NCBI RefSeq assembly: GCF_949987535.1
Contig: NC_080082.1
Location: 51,250,374-51,314,373, forward strand
Direction of reading: 5' to 3'
DNA from: Balaenoptera acutorostrata
Taxonomy: Eukaryota; Chordata; Mammalia; Artiodactyla; Balaenopteridae
Length of the DNA: 64,000 nt
Below, piece after piece: positions 46,170 through 58,094 of this stretch (the stretch's first letter is position 1; every line of letters begins with the position of its first letter). A program made the position numbers and the translations under genes. The notes beneath the pieces were generated by a model. It ran no database searches. It was not told the DNA's origin and was given only the letters and a program-made list of their open reading frames with translations.

Positions 46170-47130
46170 ACGTATATTGTGCTGGCCCTGGGCTAGACAT
46201 ATGTTACTCCAGTTTCTCAAAAAAGTCTGAACATTGCTGGTAGGAGTGACAAAATGGTGTAATATACTTTGGAAAACAGTTTTAGAGTTTCTTATATAAT
46301 TAAGCACACACTTACCATTGACCCAGAAATCCCACTGTATTTACCGAGAAGAAATGAAAATAGATGTCCACACAGAAATCTGTATGCGACTATTAGCAGC
46401 TTTGTTTATAGTGGCCCTGAACTAAAAACAACCCAAATGTCCATCAACTGATAAATGGATAAATAAAATGTGTTAATCCATATAATTAAGAACTGCTCAT
46501 TAAAAAAAAAAAAAAAAGAAACAAACTGCTGATACATATAACAACATGAATGAATCTCAAAAGCATTATGCTGAGAAAAATAAGCCAGACACAAAAGAGT
46601 ACATACTATGTGACTCTGAGACAGGCTGGGCCCTCGACCTTTTGCTGCAGTGCTGCAGTGCTTGCACCTGAACAAACGTCTCCTTGAGCAACAAAATACA
46701 AAGAACTATAAGGGACTAAAAATAACTGCATGCATGTGCAGTTGGGGCAAATTCTGGACAAAAGATACAAAAAGACCAAAAAAACTCGGCTGCCACTTCT
46801 GAAGAGCTGGGAGCAAAAGCAGGGTACTGCACATGACCCCTGCACTCAGCACCACCAAAGGGTTGGGCAAAACACCTAAGCCACCCCTCTGGCCCGACCC
46901 CTGGGCACACCCCTACCCTCACCCCATATAAGGAACCAGCTCACCTAACCCCCTCTGGGAGCAAGGGAAACTGTTGTTTGTTTGTGCTCCCCCTTGCTGC
47001 AGCAGGGGCCCCAGTAAAGCCCAGCCTGAATTTCTTATCTGGCCTCTAGTCAATTTCTATTGATTGGGGAGGAACCCCAGTTGGTATCAATTCCATTTAT
47101 ATGAAGTTCTAGAACAGGCTAAATTAATCT
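46170..47130 (+). repeat. L1 3' end, interrupted by a solo LTR
   Basis: Sense L1 remnants (GAATATCC-type 3' region, ATAAATGGATAAATAAAATG) up to 46616, resuming at 47090 with ATTCCATTTATATGAAG. Confidence 0.6.
46617..47089 (+). repeat. Solo ERV LTR, copy B (473 bp)
   Basis: Reads TGAGACAGGCTGG...GGTATCA with TG/CA ends. Flanked by ACTC (46613-46616) and ATTC (47090-47093), a 4-bp duplication with one change. A TATAAG box lies at 46927-46932 and a poly(A)-type AGTAAA at 47013-47018. Same family as copy A but in the opposite orientation. It points toward the KRAB-A exon of gene 2, 1.4 kb downstream. Confidence 0.88.
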
Positions 47131-47159
47131 ATAGCTGTTCTGTGCCTTCTCCTCTCTCT

Positions 47160-47385
47160 TCATGCTCTGAACAAACCCTTCCCTAGTAGAGAACCCCCTC
47201 TTCCCCACAGTGGTAGCCACTATTCTGACTTCTAGTACTGTAGATTAGTTTAGTCTGATTTTGAACTTTTTAAATAGAATCAAGAGTACATACAGTACTC
47301 TTTTGTGCCTGGTTTTTTTCAATATTATGTTGTGAGATTGATGTATATTGTTTCATGTATATGTAGTTTGTTCACTTTCATTTCA
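47160..47385 (-). repeat. Old L1 3'-region fragment
   Basis: Antisense block with CCACTATTCTGACTTCTAGT and GTTGTGAGATTGATGTATAT. Confidence 0.5.
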
Positions 47386-47391
47386 GTATAG

Positions 47392-47855
47392 CAGTAGTTT
47401 CTAAAACTTTTTGTTTCAGGACCCCTTTACACTTTAAAAAATGGCTTTTATTATGTGGGTTGTCAATATTACCAGATTGGCGGTTCAAGCTAATAAAAAT
47501 TTAAAATATTTATTAATCCATTCAAAAATTAATCCATTATAGTTAATGTCACATTTTATGAAAAGTACTTAATTTTCCAAAACAAAAAAATAAAAAAGAA
47601 GAATGGAAATGTTTTATATTTTTGCTAATCTCTTTAATGTCTGGCCTAATAGAAAACAGCTGGAATCTCATATCTGCTTCAACATTTTCTCAGTTGCAAG
47701 CTCACACGACATGTAGCCTCCATATTGTTGTAAGAGAATGAGAGTGTATAAGCCTTGAGAATTATTATGAAAATAATATTGACTTTACAGACCCCCCTGA
47801 CAGGGTCTTGGGGAACCTCATGGGTCCCTGAACCACAGTTTGGGAATTGGTACTG
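47392..47855 (+). mobile_element. hAT-Charlie-type non-autonomous transposon
   Basis: Imperfect terminal inverted repeats: CAGTAGTTTCTAAAAC at the start, CAGTTTGGGAATTGGTACTG at the end. Interior blocks GGACCCCTTTACACTTT and GACCCCCCTGACAGGGTC are familiar from this class. The target duplication is eroded. No transposase. Confidence 0.65.
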
Positions 47856-48523
47856 AATAGTAGTCCTTCATGTAACTCTACCAGAGTTCATATATCCTTT
47901 CTATTGTGGATGTGTGAGTGGGGATTTGGGGCCCATAATAAACATTGTTAATATATAATTATCAGAGGGAGGTTTCCTATATAGCATTTCTTATTAACCA
48001 AAGAGTCCTTATTGTTGATCTATGTCTTGTTCCTTCCCACACAACTGTCCACTCACTTTTCTTGCCAACTGGAATTCCCCACCTCCCTTCCCTCTACTCA
48101 TGTTTTAACCATCCCACAAGGCTGGTACCTGGTTTTCTCCATGGTACCTGCCCTCATGGCCCCAACCCACCTTGGACTCCTTCTCTGGACCCTTCCCCAA
48201 GTAAATCTCAAGCTTATTCTGATTCATAGAATGTTGTGTGGATGACACCTCTGGAATTGTGTAACTTTTGGTGCACTGTGGTTGAAGTTTGAGTCTTCTC
48301 ACCCAAAGAGACTTTAAGGGCTGAAGCATTAAAAAAAATGTGCCTCATGTATCTTTTCAATCTTCTACATGATATAACACAATCAAGTGCATGGGTGTGT
48401 GCCTAAGTTAGTCTAACTCAGGACCCTGGAAACTGTCAGGACCACTTATAGATGTCACTGGTGCTTGTCAGCTGCATTCCTCTGTGGGAATGGGTATGTC
48501 TGAGGGTGACTTTGTTGTTTTAG
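47856..48523. other. Intron 2 of gene 2, end
   Basis: Unassigned sequence leading to the KRAB-A acceptor. Pyrimidine-rich near 48040-48190. Confidence 0.3.
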
Positions 48524-49365
<842 letters not shown>

Positions 49366-49509
49366 TGGACACAGAATCATTACTGCCTGTTCACCCCACT
49401 GAGAATTATTACTGTTGTATGTTGCAAATAGGCCTCTTCACTGAAGTTCCTGGAACTCCTGGAACCATTTTTTTCTCTGGGGGAGAAAATATTTGTTTGT
49501 TTGTTTATT

Positions 49510-49534
49510 TATGTGTGTGTGTGTGTGTGTGTGT
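49510..49534 (+). repeat. (TG)n microsatellite
   Basis: A clean TG run of about 12 units in the intron between KRAB-A and KRAB-B of gene 2. Confidence 0.88.
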
Positions 49535-49701
49535 GCCTACATATATATAAATATAAAATGTGATTTTGATGCGCAGTGGTTTTATTCACCTTTCCCAGTC
49601 TTCATAGGACCTTCACGAATACCAAGTGATAAGTTTGACTTGTAGCAGGGTCCTTGTCCACATCATATTGCCCTAATCCACCTGTCTTTCCCCTCAAGCA
49701 G

Positions 49702-49794
49702 GACATCTGCTGTCCAAACCAGAAATGATTTCCCATTTTGAACAAGAAGATGATGTGTGGATGGAGGAAAAAATACCAAGAAGCTCCTATTCAG
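49702..49794 (+). CDS. Gene 2 KRAB-B exon
   Basis: 93 bp between CCTCAAGCAG and GTGAGA, one codon shorter than the gene 1 exon. Encodes GHLLSKPEMISHFEQEDDVW then MEEKIPRSSYS, a recognisable KRAB-B segment. Phase 1 at both ends. Confidence 0.88.
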
Positions 49795-50312
49795 GTGAGA
49801 ACCAGTCAGCCAGGAGAAAATGCCATTAATAATCCTATGAATCCATGAAGGGGTGGGTAGCAACTTCAAAAATATATATTATTTGACTTTTTATGCTGAT
49901 AATTTAATTGAAAATATTTAAATATTTATTTGATTGGAGGCAAATATCTTTTTTTTTCATATCTTTATTGGAGTATAATTGCATTACAATGTTGTGTTAG
50001 TTTCTGCCATATAACAAAGTGAATCAGCTGTATGTATACATATATCCCCATATCCCCTCCCTCTTGTGTCTCCCTCCCACCCTCCCTATCCCACCCTCTA
50101 GGTGGTCACAAAGCACTGAGCTGATCTCCCTGTGTGATGCAGCTGCTTCCCACTATCTATTTTACATTTGGTAGTGTATATACGTCCATGCTGCTCTCTC
50201 ACTTCGTCCCAGCTTACCCTTCCCTCTCCCCGTGTCCTCAAGTCTATTCTCCATGTCTGTGTCTTTATTCCTGTCCTACCCCTCGGTAAATGAGAACCAT
50301 TTTTTTTTTTTT

Positions 50313-53300
50313 TTAGATTCCATATATATGTATTAGCATACGGTATTTGTTTTTCTCTTTCTGACTTACTTCACTCTGTATGACAGACTCTAGGTCCATC
50401 CACCTAACTACAAATAACTCAGTTTCATTTCTTTTTATGGCTGAGTAGTATTCCATTGTATACATGTGCCACATCTTCTTTATCCATTCATCTGTCAGTG
50501 GACACTTAGGTTGCTTCCATGTCCTGGTGATTGTAAATAGTGCTGCAATGAACATTGTGATACATGATTCTTTTTTTTTTTTTTTTAATTTATTTTATTT
50601 ATTTACTTTTGGCTGTGTTGGGTCTTTGTTGCTGCGTGCGGGCTTTCTCTAGTTGCGGTAAGTGGGGGCTACTCTTCGTTAAGGTGCACAGGCTTTTCAT
50701 TGTCGTGGCTTCTCTTGTTGCGGAGCATGGTCTCTAGGTGCGCAGGCTTCAGTAGTTGTGGTACGTGGGTTCAGTAGTTGTGGCTCGTGGGCTCTAGATC
50801 ACAGGCTTAGTAGTTGTGGCGCATGGGCTTAGTTGCTCCGCGGCATGTGGGATCTTCTTAGACCTGTGTCCCCTGCATTGGCAGGCAGATTCTTAACCAC
50901 TTCGCCACCAGGGAAGCCCCATGACTCTTTTTGAATTATGGTTTTCTCAGGGTATATGCCCAGTAATGTGATTGCTGGGTCATATGGTAGTTCTATTTTT
51001 ATTTTTTTAAGGAATATCTATACTGTTCTCCATAGTGGCTGTATCAATTTACATTCCCACTAACAGTGCAAGAGGGTTCCCTTTTCTCCACACCCTCTCC
51101 AGCATTTATTGTTTGTAGATTTTTTGATGATAGCCGTTCTGACCGGTGTGAGGTGACACCTCATTGTAGTTTTGATTTGCATTTCTCTAATGATTAGTGA
51201 TGTTGAGCATCCTTTCATGTGTTTGTTGGCAATCTGTATATCTTCTTTGGAGAAATGTCTATTTAGATCTTCTGCCCATTTTTGGACTGGGTTGTTTGTT
51301 TTTTTGATATTGAGCTACATGAGCTGCTTGTATATTTTGGAGATTAATCTTTGTCAGTTGCTTCATTTGCAAATATTTTCTCCCATTCTGAGGGTTCTCT
51401 TCGTTTGTTTATGGTTTCCTTTGCTGTGCAAAAGCTTTTAAGTTTCATTAGGTCCCATTTCTTTATTTTTGTTTTTATTTCTATTTCTCTAGGTGGTGGG
51501 TCAAAAAGGATCTTGCTGTGATTTATGTCAAAGAGTGTTCTTCCTATGTTTTCCTCTAAGAGTTTTATAGTATCTGGCCTTACATTTAGGTCTTTAATCC
51601 ATTTTGAGTTTATTTTTGTGTATGGTGTTAGGGAGTGTCCTAATTTCATTCCTTTACATGTAGCTGTCCAGTTTTCCCGGCACCACTTATTGAAGATGCT
51701 GTCTTTTCTCCATTGTATATTTTTGCATCCTTTATCAAAGATAAGGTGGCCATATATGTGTGGGTTTATCTCTGGGCTTTCTATCCTGTTCCATTGATCT
51801 ATATTTCTGTTTTTGTGCCAGTACCATGCTGTCTTGATTACTGTAGCTTTGTAGTATAGTTTGAAGTCAGGGAGCATGATTCCTCCAGCTCCATTTTTCT
51901 TTCTCAAGATTGCTTTGGCTATTCAGGGTCTTTTGTGTTTCCATACAAATTGTGAAATTTTTTGTTCTAGTTCTGTGAAAAGTGCCATTGGTAGTTTGAT
52001 AGGGATTGCATTGAATCTGTAGATTGCTTTGGGTAGTATAGGCATTTTCACAATGTTGATTCTTCCAATCCAAGAACATAGTATGTTTCTCCATCTCTTT
52101 GTATCATCTTTAATTTCTTTCATCAGTGTCTTATAGTTTTCTGCATAAAGGTCTTTTTTCTCCTTAGGTAGGTTTATTCCTAGGTATTTTATTCTTTTTG
52201 TTGCAATAGTAAATGGGAGTGTTTCCTTAATTTCTCTTTCAGATTTTTTCATCATTAGTGTATAGGAATGCAAAAGATTTCTGTGCATTAATTTTGTATC
52301 CTGCTACTTTACCAGATTCATTGATTAGCTCTAGTAGTTTTCTGGTGGCATCTTTAGGATTCTCTATGTATAGTATCATGTCATCTGCAAACAGTGACAG
52401 TTGTACTTCTATTCCGATTTAGATTCCTTTTATTTATTTTTTTCTTCTCTGATTGCTGTGACTAAAACTTCCAAAACTATGTTGAAAAATAGTGGTGAGA
52501 GTGGGGATCATTGTCTTTTTCCTGATCTTAGAGGAAAAGGTTTCAGGTTTTCACCATTGAGAACGATGTTGGCTGTGGGTTTGTCATATATGGCCTTTAT
52601 TACGTTGAGGTAAGTTCCCTCTATGCCTACCTTCTGGAGAGTTTTTATCATAAATGGGTATTGAATTTTGTCAAAAGCTTTTTCTGCATCTATTGAGATT
52701 ATCATATGGTTTTTATCTTTCAGTTTGTTAATATGGTGTATCACATTGACTGATTTGCATATACTGAAGAATCCTTGCATTCCTGGGATAAACCCCACTT
52801 GATCATGGCATATGATCCTTTTAATGTGCTGTTGGATTCTGTTTGCTAGTATTTTGTTGAGGATTTTTGCATCTGTGTTCATCAGTGATATTGGTCTGTA
52901 GTTTTCTTTTTTTGTGACATCTTTGTCTGGTTTTGGTATCAGGGTGATGGTGGCTTTGTAGAATGAATTTGGGAGTGTTCCTTCCTCTGCTATATTTTAG
53001 AAGAGTTTGAGAAGGATAGGTGTTAGATCCTCTCTAAATGTTTGATAGAATTTGCCTGTGAAGCCATCTGGTCCTGGGCTTTTGTTTTTTGGAAGATTTT
53101 TAATCACAGTTTCAATTTCAGTGCTTGTGATTGGTCTGTTTATATTTTCCATTTCTTCCTGGTTCAGTCTTGGAGGTTATGCTTTTCTAAGAATTTGTCC
53201 ATTTCTTCCAGGTTGTCCATTTTATTGGCATATAGTTGCTTGTAGTAATCTCTCATGATCATTTGTATTTCTGCAGTGTCAGTTGTTACTTCTCCTTTTT

Positions 53301-54470
53301 CATTTCTAATTCTGTTGATTTGAGTCTTCTCCCTTTTTTTCTTGATGAGTCTGGCTAGTGGTTTATCAATTTTGTTTATCTTCTCAAAGAACCACCTTTT
53401 AGTTTTATTGATCTTTGCCCTTGTTTCCTTCATTTCTTTTTCATTTATTTCTGATCTGATCTTTATGATTTCTTTCCTTCTGCTAACTTTGGGGTTTTTT
53501 TTGTTCATCTTTCTCTAATTGCTTTAGGTGTAAGGTTAGGTTGTTTATTTGAGGTTATTCTTGTTTCTTGAGGTAGGGTTGTATTGCTATAAACTTCCCT
53601 CTTAGAACTGCTTTTGCTGCATCCCATAGGTTTTGGGTCATCGTGTTTTCATTGTCATTTGTTTCTAGATATTTTTTGATTTCCTCTTTGATTTCTTCAG
53701 TGATATCTTGGTTATTTAGTAGTAGCCTCCATGTGTTTGTATTTTTTACAGTTTTTTTCCTATAATTGATATCTAGTCTCATAGCGTTGTGGTCGGAAAA
53801 GATACTTGATACGATTTCAGTTTTCTTAAATTTACCAAGGCTTGATTTGTGACCCAAGATATGACCTATCCTGGGGAGTGTTCCATGAGCACTTGAGAAG
53901 AAAGTGTATTCTGTTGTTTTTGGATGGAATGTCCTATAAATATCAATTAACTCCATCTTGTTTAATATGTCATTTAAAGCTTGTGTTTCCTTATTTATGT
54001 TCATTTTGGTTGATGTGTCCATTGGTGAAAGTGGGGTGTTAAAGTCCACTACTATTATTTACTGTCGATTTTCCCTTTTATGGCTGTTAGCATTTGCCTT
54101 TTGTTTTGAGGTGCTCCAATGTTGGGTGCATAAATATTTACAATTGTTATATCTTCTTCTTGGATTGATCCTTTGATCATTATGTAGTGTTCTTCTTTGT
54201 CTCTTATAATAGTCTTTATTTTAAAGTCTGTTTTGTCTGATATGAGAATTGCTACTCCAGCTTTCTTTTGATATCCATTTGCATGGAATATCTTCTTCCG
54301 TTCCCTCACTGTCAGTCTGTATGTGTTCCTAGATCTGAAGTGGGTCTGTTGTAGACGGCATATATACGGGTCTTGTTTTTGTATGCATTCAGACAGTCTG
54401 TGTCTTTTGGTTGGAGCATTTAATCCATTCACATTTAAGGCAATTATTTATATGTATGTTCCTATTACCA
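50313..54470 (-). pseudogene. L1 ORF2 (endonuclease/reverse transcriptase), broken
   Basis: Fragments in several frames read, in order, as endonuclease (54432-54055 and 54049-53555), the linker (53508-53164), reverse transcriptase with the segment [15 protein letters not shown] (52882-52508), thumb/Cys-rich region (51907-51344) and the C-terminal [11 protein letters not shown] segment (50555-50313). In the endonuclease, the usual ETHF is QTHF, replacing the catalytic Glu by Gln. A CHR SINE cuts the 3' side. Not functional. Confidence 0.85.
50570..50919 (-). repeat. CHR SINE, long form, inside L1
   Basis: Antisense copy ending CCACCAGGGAAGCCCC. ACATGATTCTTTTT before and CATGACTCTTTTT after are the slightly diverged duplication. 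Confidence 0.9.
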
Positions 54471-54702
54471 TTTTCTTAGTTGTTTTGGGTTTGTTTTTGT
54501 AGGTCTTTTCCTTCTCTTGTGTTTCCTGCCTAGAGAAATTCCTTTAGCATTTGTTGTAAAGCTGGTTTGGTAGTGTTGAATTCTCTTAACTTTTGCTTGT
54601 CTGTAAAGGTTTTAATTTCTCCTTCGAATTTGAATGCAATCCTGCTGGGTAGAGTAATCTTGGTTGTAGGTATTTCCCTTTCATCGCTTTTAATATGTCC
54701 TG

Positions 54703-55218
54703 TCACTCCCTTCTGGCTTGCAGAGTTTCTGCTGATAGATCAGCTGTTAACCTTATGGGGATTCCGTTATATGTTATTTGTTGCTTTTCCCTTGCTGCTT
54801 TTAATATTATCTCTTTGTATTTAATTTTTGGTAGTTTGATTAATATGTGTCTTGGCATGTTTCTCCTTGAATTTATCCTGTATGGGACTCTCTGCACTTC
54901 CTGGACTTGATTGACTATTTCCTTTCCCATGTTAGGGAAGTTTTCAACTATAATCTCTTCAAATATTTTCTCAGACCCTTTCTTTTTCTCTTCTTCTTCT
55001 GGGACCCCTATAATTAGAATATTGGTGCATTTAATGTTGTCCCAGACGTCTCTGAGACTATCCTCAATTCTTTTCATTCTTTTTTCTTTATTCTGCTCTG
55101 CGGTAGTTATTTCCACTATTTTATCTTCCAGGTCACTTATCTGTTCTTCTGCCTCAGTTATTCTGCTACTGATTCCTTCTAGAGAATTTTTAATTTCAGT
55201 TATTGTGTTGTTCATCAT
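54703..55218 (-). pseudogene. L1 ORF1 remnant
   Basis: 171 open codons with coiled-coil-type ISSRITEAEEQISDLEDKIV and the C-terminal RNA-binding segment ILIIGVPEEEEKKKGSEKIF and RHILIKLPKIKYKEIILKAA. The N-terminal part is out of frame in the neighbouring open segment. An RNA-binding L1 protein in life, truncated here. Confidence 0.85.
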
Positions 55219-57291
55219 TGTTTGTTTGCCCTTTAGTTCTTCTAGGTCCTTGTTAAACGTTTCTTATATTTTTTCCATTCTATTTCCAAGATTTTGGATC
55301 ATCTTTACTATCATTACTCTGAGTTTGTTTTCAGGTAGATTGCCTATTTCCTCTTCATTTGTTCGGTCCGGTGAGATTTTAACCTTGCTTCTTCATCTGC
55401 TGCATATTTCTCTGTCTTCTCATTTTGCTTAACTTACTGTGTTTGGGGTCTCCTGTTTGCAGGCTGCATGTTCGTAGTTCACGTTGTTTTTGGTGTCTGC
55501 CCCCTGTGGGTAAGGTTGGTTCAGTGGCTTGTGTAGGCTTCCTGGTGGAGGGGACTGGTGCCTGTGTTTTGGTGGGTGGGGCTGGATGTTGTCTTTCTGG
55601 TGGGCAGGGCTGCGTCCGGTGGTGTGTTTTGGGGTGTCTGTATGATTTTAGCCAGCTAAAATCTCTGCTAATGGGTGGGGTTGTGTTCCTGTCTTGATAG
55701 TTGTTTGGTATGGGGCGTCGAGCACTGGAGCTTGCTGGCCGTTGGGTGGAGCTGGGTCTTAGCATTGAGACGGAGATCTCTAGGAGAGCTCTCACCGATT
55801 GATATTATGTGGGGCCAGGAGGTCTCTGGTGGTCCAGTGTCCTGAACTCGGGTCTGACACCTCAGATGCTCAGACCTGACACCTGGCCGGAGCACCAAGA
55901 CCCTGTCAGCCACATGGCTCAGAAGAAAAGGGAGAAAAAAAGAAAGAAAATTAAATAAATAAAATAATTTTAAATTTTTAAAAAAATTATTAAAATAAAA
56001 AGAGTAATAAAAAAAAGAGAGAGCAGCCAAACCAGTAAACAAATCCACCGATTATAACAAGTGCTAAAAACTATACTAAGATAAACGTAAAAATCAGAAA
56101 CAAGTCAGTCGCAGACAGCAAACCCGAAGTCTACAGTTGCTCCCAAAGTCCACTGCCTCAAGTTTGGGTTGATTTGCTGTCTATTCAGGTATTCCACAGT
56201 TGCAGCGTACCTCAAGTTGACTGTGGGGATTTAATCCGCTGCTCCTGAGGCTGCACAGAGAAATTTCCCTTTCTCTTCTTTGTTCGCACAGATCCTCGGG
56301 TTCAGCTTTGGTTTTGGCCCCACCTCTGCATGTAGGTCGCCCTCAGGCATCTGTTCCCGCACAGACGGGATGGGGTTAAAGCAGCAGCTGATTAGGGGGC
56401 TCTGGCTCACTCATGTGGGGGTGGCGAGGTGGCGGGGTGGGGGAGGGAGGGGTATGGTAGTCATAATTGGAATTGACATTGCAACAGCCTGAGGCGCGCC
56501 ATGTGTTCTCCCAGGGAAGTTGTCCCTGGATCATGGGACTCTGGCAGTGGCGGGCTGCACAGGCTCCCAGGGGTGTATGGATAGTGACCTGTGCTTGCAC
56601 ACAGAATTCTTGGTGGCCGCAGTAGCAGCGTTAGCATTTCATGCCCGTCTTTGTTGTCTGAACTGTTAGCCGCGGCTCACACCCGTCTTCTGGAGCTTGT
56701 TTAGACGGTGATCTGTCTTCTGTGGGCAGACAGGGAAGGAATCTCCTCTCCTTGCGCACCCTGAAACAATGGTTTCTTTCCTCTTAGGCAGGTCCAGAGT
56801 TTTTCCCAGACTCCCTCCCGGCTAGCTATGGCACACCAGCCCCCTTCAGGCTGTGTTCACACAGCTAACCTCAGTCCTCTCCCTGGGGTCTGACCTCCGA
56901 AGCCCCAGCCCCCACCCGCCCCGGTGGGTAAGCAGACAAGCCTCTTGGGCTGGTGAGTGCTTTTCGGCACCAATCCTCTGTGGGGGAATCTCTCCACTTT
57001 TCCCTCTGCACCCCTGTTGGTGCGCTCTCCTCTGTGGCTCTGAAGGTTCCCCCCCGCCCACCCCCCGTCTCCACCAGTGAAGGGGCTTCCTAGTGTGTGG
57101 AAACTTTTCCTCCTTCACAGCTCTCTTCCAGAGGTACAGGTCCCATCCCTATTCTTTTGTCTCTGTTTTTTCTTTTTTCTTTTGGCCTGCCCAGGTACGT
57201 GAAGATTTTCTTGCCTTTTGGGAAGCCTGGGGTCTTCTGCCAGCGTTCAGTAGGTGTTTTGTAGGAGTTGTTCCACATGTAGATGTATTTT

Positions 57292-57581
57292 TTTTTAAAT
57301 TAATTAATTAATTTATTTATGGCTGTGTTGGGTCTTCGTTTCTGTGCGAGGGCTTTCTTCAGTTGCGGCGAGCAGGGGCCACTCTTCATCGCGGTGCGCG
57401 GGCCTCTCACTATTGCGGCCTCTCCTGTTGCGGAGCACAGGCTCCAGACGCGCAGGCTCAGTAGTTGTGGCTCATGGGCCCAGTTGCTCCGCGGCATGTG
57501 GGATCCTCCCAGACGAGGGCTTGAACCCGTGTCCCCTGCATTAGCAGGCAGATTCTCAACCACTGCGCCACCAGGGAAGCC
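57292..57581 (-). repeat. CHR SINE, young cetacean type, in the L1 5' region
   Basis: Antisense copy with TGTAGATGTATTTTT at about 57276-57290 and from 57582. It sits 80 bp from the 5' end of the L1, so it is younger than that L1. Confidence 0.93.
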
Positions 57582-57663
57582 CTGTAGATGTATTTTTGAT
57601 GTATTTGTGGGGAGGAAGGTGATCTCCACGTCTTACTCCTCCACCATCTTGAAGGTCCCCCCC

Positions 57664-58094
57664 ATATCTTTTTTTATAAAAGTATTAAATGCCCAAGCTC
57701 CTCAAACTCACTTGTAACCAGCATTACCATTTTCTTAGTTCCTCATTAAAATTTTGACCGTTGTTCACTCCATAATTGTATGAAAGTTACATTGTTAGCT
57801 TTTTGATAATTATACTTTGACAACATTAACCCATTTGTAGCTCATGGAATTTGACTTGGTGTTTCTAGTAACATTTAGTTTCCTTGACTAAGGAAAAGGT
57901 CCCCAATATCTTCCCATTCCCCTTGAAGCAAAAATGAAAAACCTAATGTCAGGAAGACAGAGACCAGCAGCAACACTTCTTCACTCAGTGAAGTTTCTTT
58001 GCCTTACCAGTACTGCCTAAGTGTGTCCAGGAGTACCGTGCAGCCTCAGACAAAACCTCTGCTCACTGTCGTCATCTAATATTCTTTGTCCCAG
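57664..58094 (+). other. Short unique intron segment between L1 and finger exon
   Basis: 430 bp without a recognised repeat, ending in the acceptor TTCTTTGTCCCAG. It contains CCAGGAGTACCGTGCAGCC and other GC-moderate sequence. Confidence 0.4.

Larger units (their letters stand above)
49951..57663 (-). mobile_element. Nearly full-length L1 retrotransposon, antisense to gene 2
   Basis: The poly(A) tail complement is at about 49951-49957, followed by the L1 3' end. The 5' end lies at 57663, where the minus strand reads GGGGGGACCTTCAAGATGG. ATATCTTTTTT occurs on both sides as the target duplication. Its length is about 7.7 kb, or about 7.1 kb without two CHR SINEs (50570-50919, 57292-57581). ORF1 and ORF2 are both present but broken by frameshifts and stops. 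A CCATCTT (YY1-type on the minus strand) lies at 57644-57650, as in L1 5' untranslated regions. It fills most of the intron before the finger exon. Confidence 0.9.

Noticed and set aside
51344..55218. An active L1
   Set aside because: ORF1 and ORF2 are broken into several frames, and a SINE interrupts the 3' part.
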